The translations under genes and the position numbers were made by a program. A DNA stretch of 64,000 bases from Massospora cicadina (lineage: Eukaryota; Entomophthoromycota; Entomophthoromycetes; Entomophthorales; Entomophthoraceae): positions 19,620 to 83,619 of the forward strand of contig JAKSZP010013543.1 in the NCBI GenBank assembly GCA_022478985.1, given 5' to 3'. Position 1 is the first letter of the stretch, and each line of letters begins with the position of its first letter. Of this stretch, positions 44,400 to 55,324 are shown in pieces. Under the pieces are notes generated by a model. That model was given only the letters and a program-made list of their open reading frames with translations, made no database searches and was not told the origin of the DNA.

Positions 44400-45795
44400 T
44401 GTTTAGACACAAGTTTGAACAGTTGACCATTCTTGACTTGGAGATTTGCCAATCTTTTTGCTAATTCTTTTTGGAGGGTTGGGGATTTTTCCTTCCAAGA
44501 TTGTGGTTGGTTAAAATTTTTTAGAGTCAATTTTTCTTCAGGGTCAATTATAGTCAAAATGGGAAGCTGAGATAGGCAATCTTAGTTTTGATAGATTGGC
44601 CCTGGTCAGTGGATAATGAAAAAGTCGTAGATTTAAAGTTTAACGCCCATTGAGATAGCCTCCCATTGAGGTACTTGATTTGATGTAGCCATCGCAGGAA
44701 AATATGGTTAGTAGTTATAGTGAAATGTTTCCCATATATATAAGGTCAGAATTGCTTAATATCCAATAATACAGATAGGCATTTGCATTCTGTAATGTTA
44801 TAATTACATTCAGCCTTAGATAAAGTCTTGCTGTAGTAGGCAATGGTGAGGTTCGCTAAGTTCTCATCATGATGAGATAGTATGGCTCCAATGGCAATAT
44901 TGCAAGCATCAGTAAAGAGGAAAAAGGGTTTATCAAAATTTGGATGAATAAGTACTGAAGTTTACAGAGAGACACATAGAAGGCCGAAGGCCTGCTGTTG
45001 CTCTTCTCTCCACTGAAAGTTATTCCTTTCTTCAGTAGATATACCAGAGGCTCAGAGGTGTCTGTGGAATGTGGGATAAATTGGCGATAATAGCCCACCC
45101 TCATAAAAACATGTACATCTCATAAGGATTTAGGGGATTCATCTTAGCAATAGCCAAGATCTTTATCATCCATCAGGGATCTTCCTGATGTACTGACCTT
45201 ATGACCCAAAACCCATCTCACTTTAGAAGAAAGGGCATTTCAATAGCTTTAGTTTTAACGATAATTGCCATAGCCACTGAAAGACTTGCCTGAGATGATC
45301 TAGATGCTCAGTAAAGGTTCTTGAAAAAACGCTAATATCATCAAGAAAAACAAATATGCAGGAGCGTTTTATATCTCCTACTTTTCCGTCCATAGCGCGT
45401 CAGAAGGTAGAAGGGGCATTAAATAACCCCTGAGGCATTTGAGTGGCTCTAATAGTTCTTCACTTGTGACGAGAATGAATTTTGCCTGATATTCTGGTGA
45501 CAAATCTACTTGCCAATATCCACTGGCGAGATATAAAGCTGAGAAATAGTGGGACCCCAACATTAAACGTAAAGAGTCATCTATACTTAGTAGAGGGTAA
45601 CTATCTTTGTGAGTGATAGAGTTAAGGCGGTGATAGTCCATAACAACCTAATGACCACCATCCTTTTTCCAAATTAATAAGAGTGGGGAAGCCCGTGGAC
45701 TTTTGGAAGGCATAAGTAACCCGTCCTCCAACAGTTGCTGTGACTCTAGGGCCACTTGGGCTTCCTCCACTTTGGATTTTCTATATATAAGTCAG
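44400..45795 (-). pseudogene. Gypsy K reverse transcriptase and RNase H
   Basis: The RT segment 45641-45378 reads MDYHRLNSITHKDSYPLLSI and LASGYWQVDLSPEYQAKF (the usual catalytic Asp before LASG is Tyr). The active site is FVFLDDISVF at 45337-45348, intact. RNase H has FLFTDA near 44920 with its Asp, and later TTNHIFLRW near 44700, where the TDH Asp is Asn. The last bases, GTCAG (45791-45795), are duplicated beyond J. Confidence 0.75.
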
Positions 45796-46274
45796 TGTTA
45801 ATTCTTGGCGTAGAGTCTTGATTCCACCGAGTCAGTTTGCACAGGGTATTAGCCACTGAGCAACCAAATCAGACAGTATGAAGATTGCCATTTCTATTAA
45901 AAACTTAATAAACTTTACACGGATCTATTGCCCCTTATTTTGACCTTTATTATTTTACTAATTTACCGACCTCTCTGCAACAAACTAATTACCAAAAGAA
46001 GTCCTCCCCTCAATCCTCTATGTGACTCTTTATATCTCAATTCCCAAGCCAGATGCATCCTCAGCTTGGTAGTCTTCTATTCATTTTACTTTTTATTTGA
46101 AACTCTCATTTATATCAAATCGTGGCGCAATTCCCCCTTTCTCACCAATTGGTTGACATTTCAATCAACTATTATCTGTTTACCTATTTTTGTCAATTTT
46201 GAGACTCGTCTTAATTCCCCCTCTGATCTGCTTGTATGGTTAGAATATCATCTAGTCATATCAACTTCCTGACA
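45796..46274 (-). repeat. 3' LTR of gypsy J
   Basis: 479 bp, TGTTAATTCT...CCTGACA on plus. Matches 52657-53133 (477 bp). A TATA-type ATATAAAG on minus lies at 46028-46035, conserved at 52888-52895. Confidence 0.9.
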
Positions 46275-47340
46275 TTACCACCCTCTTTGACTGGACAATA
46301 TGCTCTTGCTGTTTGTATGTTTGAAGGAACTTTGCATGAACTCAGTTGATGATCTGATTCCTCGTGGCTTCCTTGATGTGTAGACATCCATGCCGGTCTT
46401 CTCAATTATCTCAAATTGGCTGACCCAGATGCTGGAGAGCTTGTTTTTCCTCCAAAAACTGTGCTGAATGTGGAACAAAACATGGTCCCCTACAGAGAAT
46501 AGTGAAAGTCTGCTTTGTCTCTTCTGATCGGCTGCCTGATTGCGAATCTTCTTAGCCAGACTGGTAGAGTAAGCTTCCATTTGCAGCTTGATCAAGGCAT
46601 CAAAAAGAGTTTTCAAATATTGCTGTGAGTCCACCCCACCAGTATCCTCCAAACACAAGTAAAGCAAGGCAGGCAGAGCTGGATGTTGACCATACAGTTT
46701 TTAGTACGGGTTCTTACCAGTGGATGAATGATAGCTGATATATATGCAAACACAGCTGTAGGTAGAAGGTCACTCCATTCTAAGGGTCAATCATTTACCA
46801 GTTTATGGAGTATGTTCACTAGGGTTCTGTTAACCCGCTCCATTATTATATTTGATTCCAGATGATATGGGGTGGTCAAAATTCCATGGATCTCCATCAA
46901 CTTGTTCAACTTTGGCAGAGTGTGAAGTGAAATTGGTTCCATTATCCGTTAAAATAAATTGCAGGCAGCCATGTCACTGTATAACACCCTCCATAATAAA
47001 CTTGGCAGTGGTGACCGCGCCCAAGTAATTAATGGCCCTGTCCTTCACCCAACAAGTCAAATGATCGATGGCGACAATTATATACTTGGATCAATTGGTG
47101 TTAGTTGGCAAAGGTCCCACTACATCAATGGAAATGGTGTGCCAGGAAAACCTTGGTTTAACCAACTGGTATGTGATTTTCTTGTGGAATGGTTTTTCCA
47201 ATTGACACTGATGGCAACAACTAACCATCTTCAATACATCATAATGCATGCTCTCCCAGTAGTATATGGGTCACAAAAACTCCAGTGTTTTCACAATCCT
47301 CCATAACCTACAGCCCAATGAGCATCCATAATGATTGCAG
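46275..47340 (-). pseudogene. Gypsy J integrase
   Basis: Core: SIDVVGPLPTNTN near 47110 (first Asp kept), YIIVAIDHLTCWV, and [11 protein letters not shown] near 46945 with the second Asp kept. Strands of the core's end follow, then the open block 46667-46275 with LFDALIKLQMEAYSTSLAKK, SVGDHVLFHIQH and WVSQFEIIEKTG, the C-terminal module. Frameshifted in the middle. Confidence 0.75.
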
Positions 47341-47347
47341 GTCTGGT

Positions 47348-47988
47348 TTAAGGTTTAGGGAAACTCAACGTCAAGTCTCTGATCCGCTTATATGGTTCAC
47401 CCTCATGTAGGAAAGTATCCGCCTTGAGTCCATATAATACCTTCATCACATGCGGTGGCTCATCCTGGTATTTGTTCACCACCATCTTCTCATACAATAT
47501 GTCAGCTAAATCCACTGTGATAGCAACCGTTAGCAGCTGGGTAAGACATTTCACATTTTGATGTTTTGCTACCAGATGGTGTATAATCTCGAAATTGTAC
47601 GCCAGGGGCTTCAGTGCCCAATGTGCAAGCCGCCCTTCCAGTTCATGCAGATTCTGCAGCCAAATCAAGGAAGCGTGGTCTGTCAATAATTTTAAAATCG
47701 TACCCCATGTGGATATACCCAAAACAGTTTGTAGGTGTAGATCACCGCTAAACACTCCTACTCAGTAATGGTGTAGTTTGTTTTGTGACAGTTGAATCTT
47801 TGACTACAAAATGTGACAGGATGCTCTACGCCATTATTGTCCTTCTGAGATAATACTGCCTCTATAGCGGAGAGAGAAGCATCTGTTTGCACTATGTACT
47901 GTTTGTCAAAGTTGGGATATTGAAAAATTGGGTGCACTCTGTAACGCGGTGCAACACATTGAAAGCATTTTGGCATAATTTTGTCCAA
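47348..47988 (-). pseudogene. Gypsy J RNase H
   Basis: 47988-47758 reads FDKQYIVQTDASLSAIEAVLSQKD with the catalytic Asp, and EHPVTFCSQRF. After a stop, 47755-47348 continues LLTDHASLIWLQNLHELEGRLAHWAL (TDH intact) and runs into the integrase zinc region. Confidence 0.8.
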
Positions 47989-48800
47989 TTGAAAGAAGCA
48001 CTTTTATTTAACAACTCGAAAAGCAGGTCCCCAATACAACTGAAATTGGGAATGAACCATTGATAGTACCTAACCATCCCCAAAAACACTTGAATGTCCC
48101 GCTTACTACCTGGGCGAGTCATCTTACTTATTGCTTCCACCTTAACTGGCTGCAGTTTAAGCCCATTTGAATTATGACAAAACTGAGGTAAACCAATTGC
48201 TCTTTAATGAAATGTCACTTCCAAGGCTTAATTTTTATATTAGCAGCCTCGAGGCGTGAAACACTTGTTCCAGATAGGCAAGGTGCTCAGTAAACGCCCG
48301 CAAGAGCACATTGATATCATTGAGGTAAACTAAGATGCAGGACAATTTTAAATCATCCAGAATCATATCCATGGCATGCTGGAACATAGCCAGTGCGTTG
48401 CACAACCCTTGTGGCATGCAAGTAGCTGGAATAGCCCTCTCAAAGTGATGATAGCGCATTTCTCCCATTCCGCTGATGGAAATTCAATCTGAAGTACCTC
48501 AAGATCAGATCCATGGTGGAGGAATAATACGCCCCTCCCAATCAGTCCAACGCATTTTCAATCTGCGGAAGAGGATAAGAAATTCTTCTTTGTTACATTA
48601 TTGAGTTTATGATAGTCAATAACCACTCAATTTGAGCCATCTTTTTTCTTTACAATGAGCACCAGTGATGCCCACGGACTGTTTGACGACTATACCATCC
48701 CCTGCAAAATAAGTTTATCCACCTCGTTGGTGACAACCTCCTCCACTGCTTTGGAACGTCTATTAGGTCGCGATCAAATGGGAGGGTGATCCCCTGTATC
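47989..48800 (-). pseudogene. Gypsy J reverse transcriptase
   Basis: ATCMPQGLCNALAMFQHAMD near 48430 and active site VYLNDINVL at 48316-48327, where the first catalytic Asp of YLDD is Asn. The connection KRDIQVFLGMVRYYQWFIPN lies near 48090. The N-terminal half (48500-48800) is frameshifted. Confidence 0.8.
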
Positions 48801-49069
48801 TATCTGATGTACCACCCCTTGAACACACCCCAAATCATGATTGTCATGTGCAAAAATATCTCAATACTTTTCAAATAAAACCATAGCCTGTTCTTGCAGT
48901 TCTGCTAATAATCCAGTAAGCGCTTCCTGTGAAACCATGGTCAACACACTGAGCGGAGAGCTTTTCAGTAGTCCGAGATCATCCCAGGAGCCAAAATCAT
49001 GAATACGGCGGACTTCCTCTATAGGAACAAAGTATAAGTAAGCCACCACTTGGTGCCGCTGATCATTAT

Positions 49070-49310
49070 TGTCTCCTTCTGTAAGTTCGCTTACAGCACC
49101 TTCACCTCCCCATTCCCAGGTAGCAGTAACCCTGGAGCCACATGTGGTTTGAGCCAAGAGTGCTGGTGAGGAGCCATGATTTCTCCATAAAGCCCTTTAG
49201 GGACATTGATTTCAAGCTCAGTCCCTACTATGCACTGATGTCCAGATGGTAGGCTCAAATCACTTGCAGAAAGCGGATCCCTTTGTACTCATAAATCTGG
49301 TTAGGGAGGA
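49070..49310 (-). pseudogene. Gypsy J dUTPase-like domain
   Basis: SLPSGHQCIVGTELEINVPK then GLYGEIMAP, LKPHVAPGLLLPGNGEVKVL on minus (about 49260-49110). This reproduces the conserved order of trimeric dUTPases: PG-type turn, V-x-T, VP-x-G-x-YG-x-I, and a terminal GE-V-V strand. dUTPases hydrolyse dUTP. It sits between protease and RT. The substrate-binding SG motif is not preserved, so activity is unlikely. Confidence 0.6.
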
Positions 49311-49399
49311 CCCTGGTCCACCGCTTCAGTTGTCAATAATGAACAGGAATCACTATATCACTGTATGCTAAATTGATTTGACTAGAGCGGAACAGATCT

Positions 49400-49740
49400 G
49401 TTGGGATTCCACAACAGGCAAAATAAACAGAAATCTGTTGTCCTAAAATATTAAGAGTTTTCTCCACCATGTTTATCACAACACCAAATTTCCTCATAGA
49501 TGCCACGAGATTAACATGTTGTAGTTGTTATTTGGCAGAACCACTACTGGAGTAGAATCCTGGACTGACCCAAATCATAAGGGCAACGCACTATATGCTC
49601 CTTCAGACACAGTGCTTTGCGTCCCTGCAGTTCTATAAACTACTCGATGGTCCACATCCAGTTTCTCAGAAGCTTAGCCACCAACTGAGCAGAGACTATG
49701 TTCACAGGGGCTCCCGTGTCAATGATAGCTCAGATTTTTG
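49400..49740 (-). pseudogene. Gypsy J protease
   Basis: AIIDTGAPVNIVSAQLVAKLL with catalytic DTG at 49712-49720, intact. A stop separates it from the upstream open block ending ECTYCDIFVQNTKI. The rest of the fold is frameshifted. Confidence 0.75.
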
Positions 49741-52630
49741 TGTTTTGAACGAAAATGTCGCAATAAGTACATTCCAAGTAAGAGGAACCATCAGTGTTTA
49801 TTATGTGTACATCCAAAGGCTTTGTGTTACTTAAAAAAGAGGAGATGCCCTTGCCAACCTGAGGATACTCATTGACAATTTTCTCCACCAAAATGGCTAT
49901 GTTAACCCCTATTAAAGAGGCAGCGGCCGTCAAGGGATCCGCATTACTTGTGCCAGTCTGTTCCAAGGTCTGCCATGCATATGGCCTCTGCGCGTCCTGG
50001 AAGAACTTGGGGCTTGGGGGTGAATTTTTACTTTTGGAAACGGAAGCAGGGGTACCCAATGGAAGCTGTTGGTACAGCAATTCATCCAATTGGGTTCCAA
50101 ATTCTACCCAATTAGATACTCGGAAATCGTTAGGGACAAGTGGATTGAACATATTGGAGGTAGAGCATCCCGTCTCTACTCCACTAGAGCTTTTCCATAC
50201 TTGGTTTCCTAAGGTGGCATTGCATACACTCATATTCTGTTAGGGCAGTTGGCCACATAATGCCCTTTTCATCCACTTTGGAAGCAAGTATTATAAAAGG
50301 CTCACATATATAGCTTGCATCAGAAGGACCAGTGAGAAATTTAACGGTATGTTTCCAAGGTCAGTAATGAACTGGCAGATTGCACCTAGGCCAAAAAGGA
50401 TTCACAGATCTGCATGATGGATGAATACATTCCAGCGGTTGATAGCTTGGTTGCTGTGTCCCATACTCTGAAGAGTTTGGTGCGGGGATAGCAGAGGGTT
50501 TTCTGGGCTATATTAGGGGCGCTGATTGTGGCAGAGAGTTGACATAAGGTAATTATGATTAAAATAAGTCCTGCATCTCCATCCATAACATGAGATATAG
50601 TGTTATATAGTTCCCAATAAGGTTTGATGGCCGCCGTCATCACTATACTGACATCCTCAGCAGATAAATTATTAGCTCTGAGTAGCACATATGCTTCAGC
50701 CAAGAAACGTTCAGCAAAATCTAACAGGGTCTTGTTTTGGTGAAATTGTATATCAGGAAGTCAGCTTTCCGTTGGGCCATCTTGGTGCACCCCCAAACAG
50801 CTGGAGAACAATTGCTTTAACTTCTTCATAGTATGCTGAGCTTTTTGGAAGGTAGCAGGTAACTTGATCGGCGCTTTCCACATCTAGAGGAGACAGTAAC
50901 AGTTTTTCTTTCTGCAAATTAAAAGCCCCTCCCACGGCGAATTCAAATCACTTGAAATAACCATGTAGATTACCATCATGACTGAAAGGAGGTAATTTAT
51001 CTCTTCGCACAGCTTCGCCTTGCTCCAGGTTCCTGCTGCAAAGATCAGGCGAATTGGTTCTGGAGCAACTGAGGGAACCACCCCTTTGTAAATTATTATA
51101 AAGCTGGACATTTGGGCTCAAATCCATCATAATGAACTCAAAGGAAGTAGAGTCATGAGGGAAATACGTTTTAGTGCCTGAGGGATATTTGTTAGAAGAA
51201 CCATAGCATTTTTTCCCTGAATTGCCACTAACTGCACCATTCTCCCAGCTCCAGCATACTCCACAAAATTCTTGTTGATCAACTGCTCCACTTTAACCTA
51301 ATGGCATCTACACCATCCATCCTGGAATTCCTGTCACAGTGTCACATATTGATATTGCAATTCCTAATGATATTCCTGCTCCTCGTGCAACTGCTGCTCC
51401 ACTGCTTGTAGTCGCAAGAGTACATCTTTGATTGTATTCTGCATGTGTGCGTTCTGCCTGCTAGCGTTATCCGTTTGTTGATTATCATAAAAGTATTTGG
51501 GTAAGGAGGGCAGCTTGTTCCTGTACCAATTCCTTATTGGCCTATTGAAGGTTATCAGGTCGTTCTTGCATGTCAGTATACTCTCATGTCTCATTGATCA
51601 GAAGAGGGAAAACTTGACAGTTATCATCCTGTCTAACAGCTTCCAATTGTATAACCCAACAGATTAGCTGGAGGTATTTGGGGGACGTTGACCAAGGGAT
51701 AAGCGCGTTATCAGCCATTCGCTGACCACTCCATTCAATATGAAGTTGGATTACTTCAGCTGATATAAAATAAACTTGATCCAGCACTTGTTCCATCAGT
51801 GTTATTTTTTCCTTAAGCTGAGCAATCACAGCTTCAAGTGCTTCCACCCATCTGGTTGAATCCAACATAGAGCGCTTAAAATTTTTTTCTAAAGTTGTGA
51901 CGTCCCTAATCCATTCCATTGATAGGCCATGACGATCCAACAGATCATCAATTACTCGAGATTACTTAAGATTTAACTGGGGTGCCAAAATATCCAATTG
52001 ATAGCAGATGTTCTCAACACGATGGTCCATTTGCCCAAATGCCCCTGCACCTCCAAAAAAGAGTGATTAAAGCAGTTGAGCAGGAGGTGAGTATCATTTT
52101 GCTGTTCTCAAGTGAACCGCATCACATCTCCAATATCTATATTTTGGCAAGCCAAAACATGCAGTAGCTGGTGAATAGATGGTTGCACATAAGTGACTAG
52201 ATACTCCTCAATTTTGTGGGTACCAAGGCGGCGAGCCAACCCCTTTGTAGTCATGTCCAGATAGGACATGTATATGGCGTAGCAATTTTCTTGGTCTCAT
52301 TGGTTATAAAACAAACTCAAGGCATACTCCCCCGCCTCATCTTCATATAATCAATATCTGCATAACAGCCACTCCATAATATTCCGCAGCTGCTGAGCGG
52401 TCACATTTTTGGAGCATCCTAGTTGGTCATCACTCAGCTCAGGGAAGTTTTCTAGTTGCAGTTTGATCATAACTTCATCATTACCCAGTTTGGTCACAGT
52501 GAATAATATTGGTTCATTATTAGGTACCACCCATGCTTCTTTCGCATAACGTGCATGGAATCCAATAGAATAGCAATATAACAAATGAGGGCTAATTATT
52601 GTATTTTAGCGTCAAAGAACTACAGTTGAC
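49741..52630 (-). pseudogene. Gypsy J gag
   Basis: The 118-codon block 51940-51584 contains a likely coiled coil (ALEAVIAQLKEKITLMEQVL). Then come RLQAVEQQLHEEQEYH, the central KLPPFSHDGNLHGYFK and DVESADQVTCYLP...VLQLFGG, and near 50250-50290 a zinc-knuckle remnant CFQSG.KGHYVANC. The open block 50233-49730 is the linker to protease. Its similarity to G gag is clear. Confidence 0.7.
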
Positions 52631-52637
52631 CTATGGC

Positions 52638-52655
52638 CCCCTGTAGTGAGCACCA
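52638..52655 (-). other. Primer-binding site of gypsy J
   Basis: TGGTGCTCACTACAGGGG (minus), one base inside the 5' LTR. 17 of 18 positions match the TRIM PBS. Confidence 0.75.
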
Positions 52656-52656
52656 C

Positions 52657-53133
52657 TGTTAATTCTCAGCGCAGAGTTTTGATTCTGCTGAGTCAGTTTG
52701 CACAGGGTATTAGCCACTGAGCAACCAAATCAGATAATATGAAAATCGCCAATTCCAATAAAAACTTAATAACTTTTCATCGAGCTATTGCCACTTATTT
52801 TGACCTTTATTATTTTACTAATTTACAGACCTCCCTGCAACAACCTAATTAGCAAAAGAAGTCCTCCCCTCAATCCCACATGTGACTCTTTATATCTCAA
52901 TTCCCAAGCCAGATGCATCCTCAGCTTGTTAGTATTCTATTCATTTTCCTTTTTACTAGAAACTCTCCTTATATCGAATCTCAGTGCAATTCCCCCTTTC
53001 TTGCCAATTAGTTGACATTTCAATTGACTATTATTTGCATACCTCTTTTCATCAATCTCGAGACTCATCTCAATTCCCCCTCTGATCCTCTGGTATGGTT
53101 AGTGTATCATCCAGTCATATCAACTTCCCAACA
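52657..53133 (-). repeat. 5' LTR of gypsy J
   Basis: 477 bp, partner of 45796-46274; followed by TSD GTCAG at 53134-53138. Confidence 0.9.
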
Positions 53134-53138
53134 GTCAG

Positions 53139-53745
53139 GATTTAAATGTAGGGAGATTTCAGTCTCTATTTGATGAGTTACCCTGGACATTTTCCCATAG
53201 TCACTTGGTCCCAAGGAAAACATATCGCCATACTCCTTAGGATTTTATACATCTTGGCATTCATTTGGGGTAATATTATCCCCAATTCTACTATCAACCA
53301 AAGCTATGGTGGGTGGAGGATCAAACCTTATATCCTGCAACGAGCCAAAACAATTTACATCAGTAATATTTTCAATAGGGCATAATTTTACATAAGCAGT
53401 AGGGCATACCAAAGGACTTGGATGGTTTAAGTTATTAAGTTTCCTAATAGCATAGATATAAATTTCTCATAAACATGATCCAAAATCCCAGGGCAGGTTA
53501 ACGCTTCTTTTTTTGAAGGATTTGAGTGTCCACTTAGCTTATAAACTTAGTTAGGAGGGATTTGAATCATAATTCCCATATCCACAATAACTTGTGAGCC
53601 AGAGGTTATTGTGATAGGATGAGTGGCATACAGAGGGATCCCCTCTTCAGCATCCACAGTCTCCGGGTCTAACTTGGTTTTTCCTCCTAAAACTTGGTAC
53701 TCAATATTGCAAATTATGGATGGGTACTCAAGCAAACATGCCCAT
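53139..53745 (-). pseudogene. Gypsy K dUTPase domain
   Basis: The open block 53735-53547 reads VDAEEGIPLYATHPITITSG and SQVIVDMGIMIQIPPN, which is the dUTPase N-terminal motif (A-x-x-x-D/P-LYA), the I-x-P/S-G turn and the TGI-x-I-x-IP motif. A stop and shift follow, then GHSNPSKKEALTCPGILD as the ARSS-like and PG-ID motifs. This is the clearest dUTPase of the four gypsies and lies just downstream of protease. Confidence 0.7.
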
Positions 53746-54130
53746 TTTTAGGGGCTTTATTTTTGACAGGGAGTTCAAATATTAATGGGATATGATACCC
53801 TAGTAGGGATAGGTATTTTTTTCTTGTAGTTTATGATGCAGTTAAACTCCTACATCAGTTGGACCCCAATAAGCAACTCATAAGTATCATTTTCTAACGC
53901 AATGGCAGGGGCAGTAATTAAGAGTTTCCTGAAGCAAAGGGGTAAGGCAGAATACTCTCCAATCGCCTTAGTATACTGACTACCTGATGTTCCATATTCA
54001 GCCTTGTGGATCAATTTTGGAGCCATTTCTTATCTTTTGGATAAGTCAGAGGGAATAACGCTAGCTGGTGAGCCTGTATCAATTATTGCCTGGACTTTAA
54101 CCTTATGAACTACTACCTCAAGTTAACCCA
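53746..54130 (-). pseudogene. Gypsy K protease
   Basis: VKVQAIIDTGSPASVIPSDL near 54110-54055 with the catalytic DTG intact. It is followed by APAIALENDTYELLIGVQLM, the second half of the fold. Confidence 0.75.
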
Positions 54131-55160
54131 CCAAAGAGGCAAACTTATAATTAACAGCTGATTGACTGTATGGGATTTGCAATGAAGCAAGCGGAGGATT
54201 CTTCTGTGGTCAAGCTCAGGGATCTTCAATGCGTTTAAACGTTTTGTCTGCCAGCGCTTGACTTTCCATAGAAGAGTCGACTATCAAAATTTGTTGGGGT
54301 AACTGACCAACATAAAAGTAAGAAAGCTTTAGGCTTTATTTCCATGAATAGACAGAGTGACTTCAACTTCTGCAGGTACTGTTAATAAAAACAACCTTAA
54401 GTGCTGGGGATAGAGCTAGAGCTAGAACAAAGATCTTGAGCACTTATTTTCCGTCAGCATAGGGAGCCTCTAGCCCTATAAGACTGATCCTTTTCCAACT
54501 AAAGTTGAAGGATGTGGCAGTCAGTTACAGTGTGATTGTTTCATCTGCAATAAAAGAAGTATATTCAGGTTTAGGCAAATTGGGGGTGTAATGGCCTATA
54601 CTTGGGATCTGGGTTTATTGGTGTTAAACAAGGTGACCTGACATGTTTATGCAGTTCGGCCAGAATTTCCAATATAGCTTCTTTAATATGGAGGAGGTTG
54701 TTAAGTTAGACTTCACCACTTTAAGATAAAGTATAATATTAGGCATTTTTTTAAATGCTGATAACACAGCGGTGATGGCATCATCTAATGTAAGACAATT
54801 ACCTATAACCAAAGTTTGTGCTTTGGGGTAAAAATAGTGGGTGAATTTGCTGATAGTTTCCCATCAATTAGGGATGATACCCATAAAGTTATGTTTTTGG
54901 TGGGTTAAGGTTAAGTCACTCCCAAAACCTAAAGCGAGGCAGTCTTTGAATCAGTCCAAGTATGGCATTGCACCAGATGGTGGAATGTTTTGAACTATGC
55001 GACTAAGGTAGATAGCTAGATGCTTGAGTCAATGGGTGTCAGTGGCTTCTTCCATAGCAATTTTTATAACAAAATAAAGAGAAAATGCTCCCTTCACCAG
55101 GGACATAATTTTCTTTGGATAATGGTTTGAACATGCCACTGGGGAATTTCATGGATTCAG
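54131..55160 (-). pseudogene. Gypsy K gag
   Basis: Position and weak gag-like frames, for example LTLDDAITAVLSAFKKMPNI in 54812-54624. No zinc knuckle is recognisable. The 5' end is cut by chromovirus M. Confidence 0.45.
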
Positions 55161-55324
55161 CTGATAAATATTAGACTAGCTAACAATCTAGTACTAAAAA
55201 AAAGAATTAGACTAGCTCACATTCAGGGTTCATGAGCACCCAGTGGAGAGCCCAGAATGCCATATGCACAGTGGTCTGAGCGACTTGTAAGAAGAGTTCT
55301 ATTGGGGACATATGGATAGTAGAC

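Larger units (their letters stand above)
45796..53133 (-). mobile_element. Ty3/gypsy element J (complete, degraded)
   Basis: 7,338-bp minus-strand element with LTRs 52657-53133 (5') and 45796-46274 (3'), perfect 5-bp TSD GTCAG (45791-45795, 53134-53138), PBS at 52638-52655 and a purine-rich AAAGAGGGTGGTAA next to the 3' LTR. Order: gag, protease, dUTPase-like, RT, RNase H, integrase. Its proteins are the closest relatives of G in the window. Confidence 0.92.
43259..55160 (-). mobile_element. Ty3/gypsy element K (interrupted by J)
   Basis: Minus-strand element with gag, protease and a dUTPase-like domain at 53139-55160, and RT, RNase H and integrase at 43259-45790. Element J (45796-53133) splits it between dUTPase and RT. 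The 5' end is lost where chromovirus M begins near 55160. LTRs are not identified. Confidence 0.75.

Noticed and set aside
45928..46272. A 114-codon plus-strand frame with a hydrophobic composition
   Set aside because: It lies inside the 3' LTR of J and its twin in the 5' LTR (52788 on) is shifted and shorter; AT-rich LTR sequence gives hydrophobic translations.
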